Shown here one piece after another: positions 62,028 to 64,000 of a stretch of DNA of 64,000 bases. Each line of letters starts with the position of its first letter. Positions within the stretch are counted from its first letter, which is position 1. A program made the position numbers and the translations under genes. The notes under the pieces were generated by a model that saw nothing but the letters and a program-made list of their open reading frames with translations, was not told where the DNA came from and made no database searches. The stretch is from contig NZ_CP060397.1 in NCBI RefSeq assembly GCF_015840715.1, positions 2,314,686 through 2,378,685 of the forward strand, written 5' to 3'. Source of the DNA: Synechococcus sp. CBW1004 (GTDB lineage Bacteria; Cyanobacteriota; Cyanobacteriia; PCC-6307; Cyanobiaceae).

Positions 62028-63545
62028 TCAGCCCTTGAGCTTGCTGCTGAGGATCTGGTTGGCCAGCTTGGGATCGGCCTTGCCGCCGGTCTGCTTCATC
62101 AGCTGACCGACAAAGAAGCCCTGCAGCTTGGTCTTGCCGCCGCGGAAAGCCTCCACCTCTTCGGGGTGGGCCGCCAGCAGGGCATCGACGATCGCTTCGA
62201 TCGCCTTTGGATCGCTGATCATGCCCAGCCCGCGCTCCTCGACGATCGCCTTCGCGGAACCACCCTTCTCCAGCAGTTCCGGGAGGATCTCCTTGGCGAT
62301 CTTGCCGCTGATCACCCCCTTCTCGATCAGCTGCACCATCTCGGCCAGCTGCTCGGGCCGGAGCGGCAGCGTGTCGTAGCTGAGGCGATTGGCGTTCACA
62401 TGGGCGGCGATGTCGCCGCTGAGCCAGTTGGCCGCCGCCTTGGCATCGGCGCCGGCTGCGACGGTGGCCTCGAAATAGTCAGCCATGGAGCGCTCTTCGG
62501 TGAGCACGCGGGCGTCGTATTGCGACAGGCCCAGCTGCTCGGCGTAGCGATGGCGGCGTTCGGCCGGCAGTTCAGGCATCTCGGAGCGCCAGGCTTCACG
62601 CTGCTCGGCGTTCACCTCGATCGGCCCCAGATCGGGGTCAGGGAAATAGCGGTAATCGCTGGCCCCCTCCTTGGAGCGCATGCTCTTGGTGATCTGCTTG
62701 GCCTCATCCCACAGGCGCGTCTCCTGCACCACGGGTTCACCGGCCTCATAGGCCTTGATCTGACGCTGAATCTCGTACTCACACGCCCGCTGAATGGCGT
62801 TGAAGGAGTTCATGTTCTTGATCTCCACCTTCGTGCCGAAGGGCGCATCGGGCCCACGGCGCACGGAGATGTTGACGTCGCAGCGCAGCGATCCCTCCTG
62901 CATGTTGCCGTCGCTCACGCCCAGATAGCGCATGATGCGCCGGATTTCGGAGGCGTATTCCGCCGCCTCGCGGCCGGTGCGCAGATCCGGCTTGCTGACG
63001 ATCTCGGCCAGGGCCACGCCGGCGCGGTTGTAATCCACCAGCGAATGGGTGGAACCGGCCAGGCGGTCACTGCCGGCATGCACGAGCTTGCCGGCATCTT
63101 CCTCCATGTGGAGACGCTCGATGCCGATGGTCTTGAGATAGGTCTCCTTGCCCTTCTCGGCCACCTCCACCTCGATCCAGCCATCCTCGGCGATCGGTTC
63201 GTCGTACTGGGAGATCTGGTAGTTCTTGGGCAGGTCGGGATAGAAGTACTGCTTGCGGTCGAACTTGCAGTGCTCGGCAATCTTCAGGTTCAGCGCCATC
63301 GCCGCCTTCACCGCATATTCGAGCACCTTCTGATTGAGCACCGGCAGGGTGCCCGGCAGGCCGCACACCACCGGATCGATGTGGGTGTTGGGGTCGTCGC
63401 CGAAGCTGGTGGAGGCGTTGGTGAAGATCTTGCTGGCGGTGCCCAGCTGCACGTGGGTCTCCAGGCCGATCACCGCCTCCCAGGCCGCGCCGTCGCCAGC
63501 GGTGCTGGCACCGGTGGAGGGGGCTGTCTGCGTCGCCGCTGCCAT
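62028..63545 (-). CDS. gatB: aspartyl/glutamyl-tRNA amidotransferase subunit B (GatB)
   Basis: A 505-residue subunit of GatCAB, which amidates Glu-tRNA(Gln) and Asp-tRNA(Asn). Visible are WEAVIGLETHVQLGTASKIF, CGLPGTLPVLNQ, FDRKQYFYPDLPKNYQISQY, LVDYNRAGVALAEIVSKPDL, DVNISVRR with KVEIKNMNSF, and KEGASDYRYFPDPDL, all strongly conserved; the C-terminal YqeY-like domain ends ANQILSSKLKG. ATG at 63545 is chosen because upstream in-frame residues are Pro/Arg-rich and not conserved. It is divergent from the ThiO-like gene. Confidence 0.96.
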   Translation of the reverse strand: MAAATQTAPSTGASTAGDGAAWEAVIGLETHVQLGTASKIFTNASTSFGDDPNTHIDPVVCGLPGTLPVLNQKVLEYAVKAAMALNLKIAEHCKFDRKQYFYPDLPKNYQISQYDEPIAEDGWIEVEVAEKGKETYLKTIGIERLHMEEDAGKLVHAGSDRLAGSTHSLVDYNRAGVALAEIVSKPDLRTGREAAEYASEIRRIMRYLGVSDGNMQEGSLRCDVNISVRRGPDAPFGTKVEIKNMNSFNAIQRACEYEIQRQIKAYEAGEPVVQETRLWDEAKQITKSMRSKEGASDYRYFPDPDLGPIEVNAEQREAWRSEMPELPAERRHRYAEQLGLSQYDARVLTEERSMADYFEATVAAGADAKAAANWLSGDIAAHVNANRLSYDTLPLRPEQLAEMVQLIEKGVISGKIAKEILPELLEKGGSAKAIVEERGLGMISDPKAIEAIVDALLAAHPEEVEAFRGGKTKLQGFFVGQLMKQTGGKADPKLANQILSSKLKG

Positions 63546-63667
63546 GGAGATCCTCTGCATCGCTCGTGGGGGCGATCCTATGGGGACGGACCCGAGCTGC
63601 CGTGGCGCAGCCACCGCGGCCGGACCCCGGCGAGACAGGATCATCGGGCGAGCATCCAACAGCGGGC

Positions 63668-64000
63668 ATGGCGGAGCGAGTGCTGATCCTGGGCGGCGGC
63701 CTGATGGGCCTGGCGATCGCCCACCAGCTGGCCCGCCGCGGCCGGGCCGTGCAGGTGCTCAGCCGCCGCCGCAGCGAGGCGGCCGGCTTTGTGGCGGCCG
63801 GGATGCTGGCGCCCCATGCCGAGGGGCTGGCCGGCGATCTGCTGCGGCTGGGTCAGGCCGGCCTGGAGCGGGTGCCGGCCTGGGTGGCGGCGGTGGAGGG
63901 CGACAGCGGCCTGGGCTGCGGCCTGCGCCAGTGCGGCATCGTCGTGCCGTTCGCCTCGGCGGCCGAGCGCGACGGGTTCGCCACCGGCCCATACGGGCAG
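63668..64000 (+). CDS. thiO: FAD-dependent glycine oxidase ThiO-like (partial, cut by window end)
   Basis: The first 111 residues from ATG 63668 show a DAO-type FAD fold: RVLILGGGLMGLAIAHQLAR (GxGxxG dinucleotide loop), VLSRRRSEAAGFVAAGMLAP and a following helix (AGDLLRLGQAGLERVP). The AAGMLAPHAE segment is typical of glycine oxidase ThiO, which makes dehydroglycine for thiazole synthesis. The rest of the gene lies beyond the window, so substrate assignment is tentative. Confidence 0.75.
   Translation, partial: MAERVLILGGGLMGLAIAHQLARRGRAVQVLSRRRSEAAGFVAAGMLAPHAEGLAGDLLRLGQAGLERVPAWVAAVEGDSGLGCGLRQCGIVVPFASAAERDGFATGPYGQ

Noticed and set aside
62166..63686. 506-residue open frame antisense to gatB
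   Set aside because: gatB is conserved over its whole length; the opposite frame has no recognisable domain and arises from GC-skewed third positions.
1..64000. CRISPR arrays and rRNA genes
   Set aside because: No regularly spaced short repeats and no rRNA-like sequence were found on reading the window; the repeats present are insertion sequences, the hsdS tail and the hipA fragment.

Overview
This window reads as chromosomal DNA of a high-GC unicellular picocyanobacterium of the Synechococcus/Cyanobium type. The evidence is a chlorophyll synthase (chlG) directly behind a PetP-like cytochrome b6f subunit, a MenG-type quinone methyltransferase, a SulP transporter of the BicA kind, a separate glycyl-tRNA synthetase alpha subunit, GatB, and dense GC-rich coding with many 4-bp gene overlaps. 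The species assignment is an inference from gene content.

Layout. 1-12.1 kb is mostly housekeeping: a PIN-type toxin-antitoxin pair, trmH, an alkyltransferase-like gene, rsmB, then a leftward block petP-chlG-PBP1A and a rightward block hisF-(small membrane protein)-menG-glyQ-comEC, ending in tRNA-Ser(CGA). 12.2-13.5 kb is an intact IS5-type element. 13.5-20.6 kb is a compact leftward seven-gene cluster: small membrane protein, sodium:solute symporter, small membrane protein, ATCase-like carbamoyltransferase, asparagine synthase, M20 N-carbamoylase/allantoate-amidohydrolase-type enzyme and a DUF1028 Ntn-hydrolase. It looks like an import-and-metabolism unit for a ureido or carbamoyl nitrogen compound. 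The carbamoyltransferase lacks the aspartate-binding residues of true ATCase. A SulP transporter lies just upstream. 22.5-28.5 kb is eroded accessory DNA: an intact VapBC-type pair, remnants of a TacAT-like pair, half a tRNA, a truncated Gfo/Idh gene, a frameshifted CNNM/CBS gene, an SDR, an AT-rich PEP-CTERM-like gene and a shredded hipA copy.

28.5-48.4 kb is a defence island: a type I restriction-modification operon (hsdR-hsdM-hsdS), two consecutive ATPase-plus-small-partner pairs (the second partner is DUF4276), an intact HipBA-type pair, a DUF6880 gene, and a very large DUF1998-type helicase with a C-terminal nuclease-like domain followed by only the first 100 residues of a DrmD-like SNF2 protein. 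The first ATPase pair sits between hsdS and a second copy of the hsdS 3' end, which marks it as an insertion that duplicated 88 bp.

48.8-54.3 kb is a stack of insertion sequences. One 1231-bp IS5-type element is split exactly by a second element, which is itself split by another copy of the first. The whole stack probably lies inside a fourth element. All three inner layers can be rebuilt to exact length and frame.

54.4-64 kb returns to chromosomal genes: argJ, a RelE/RHH toxin-antitoxin pair, an SPFH-like protein plus zinc-ribbon protein, an MCE-domain protein plus membrane protein, an unusual in-frame fusion of an MpaB-type (DUF2236) domain to dephospho-CoA kinase, gatB, and the start of a ThiO-like oxidase cut by the window edge. 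Two large genes (CNNM/CBS and the giant helicase) are each broken by one extra base in a G run, which is either real inactivation, phase variation or a sequencing indel.
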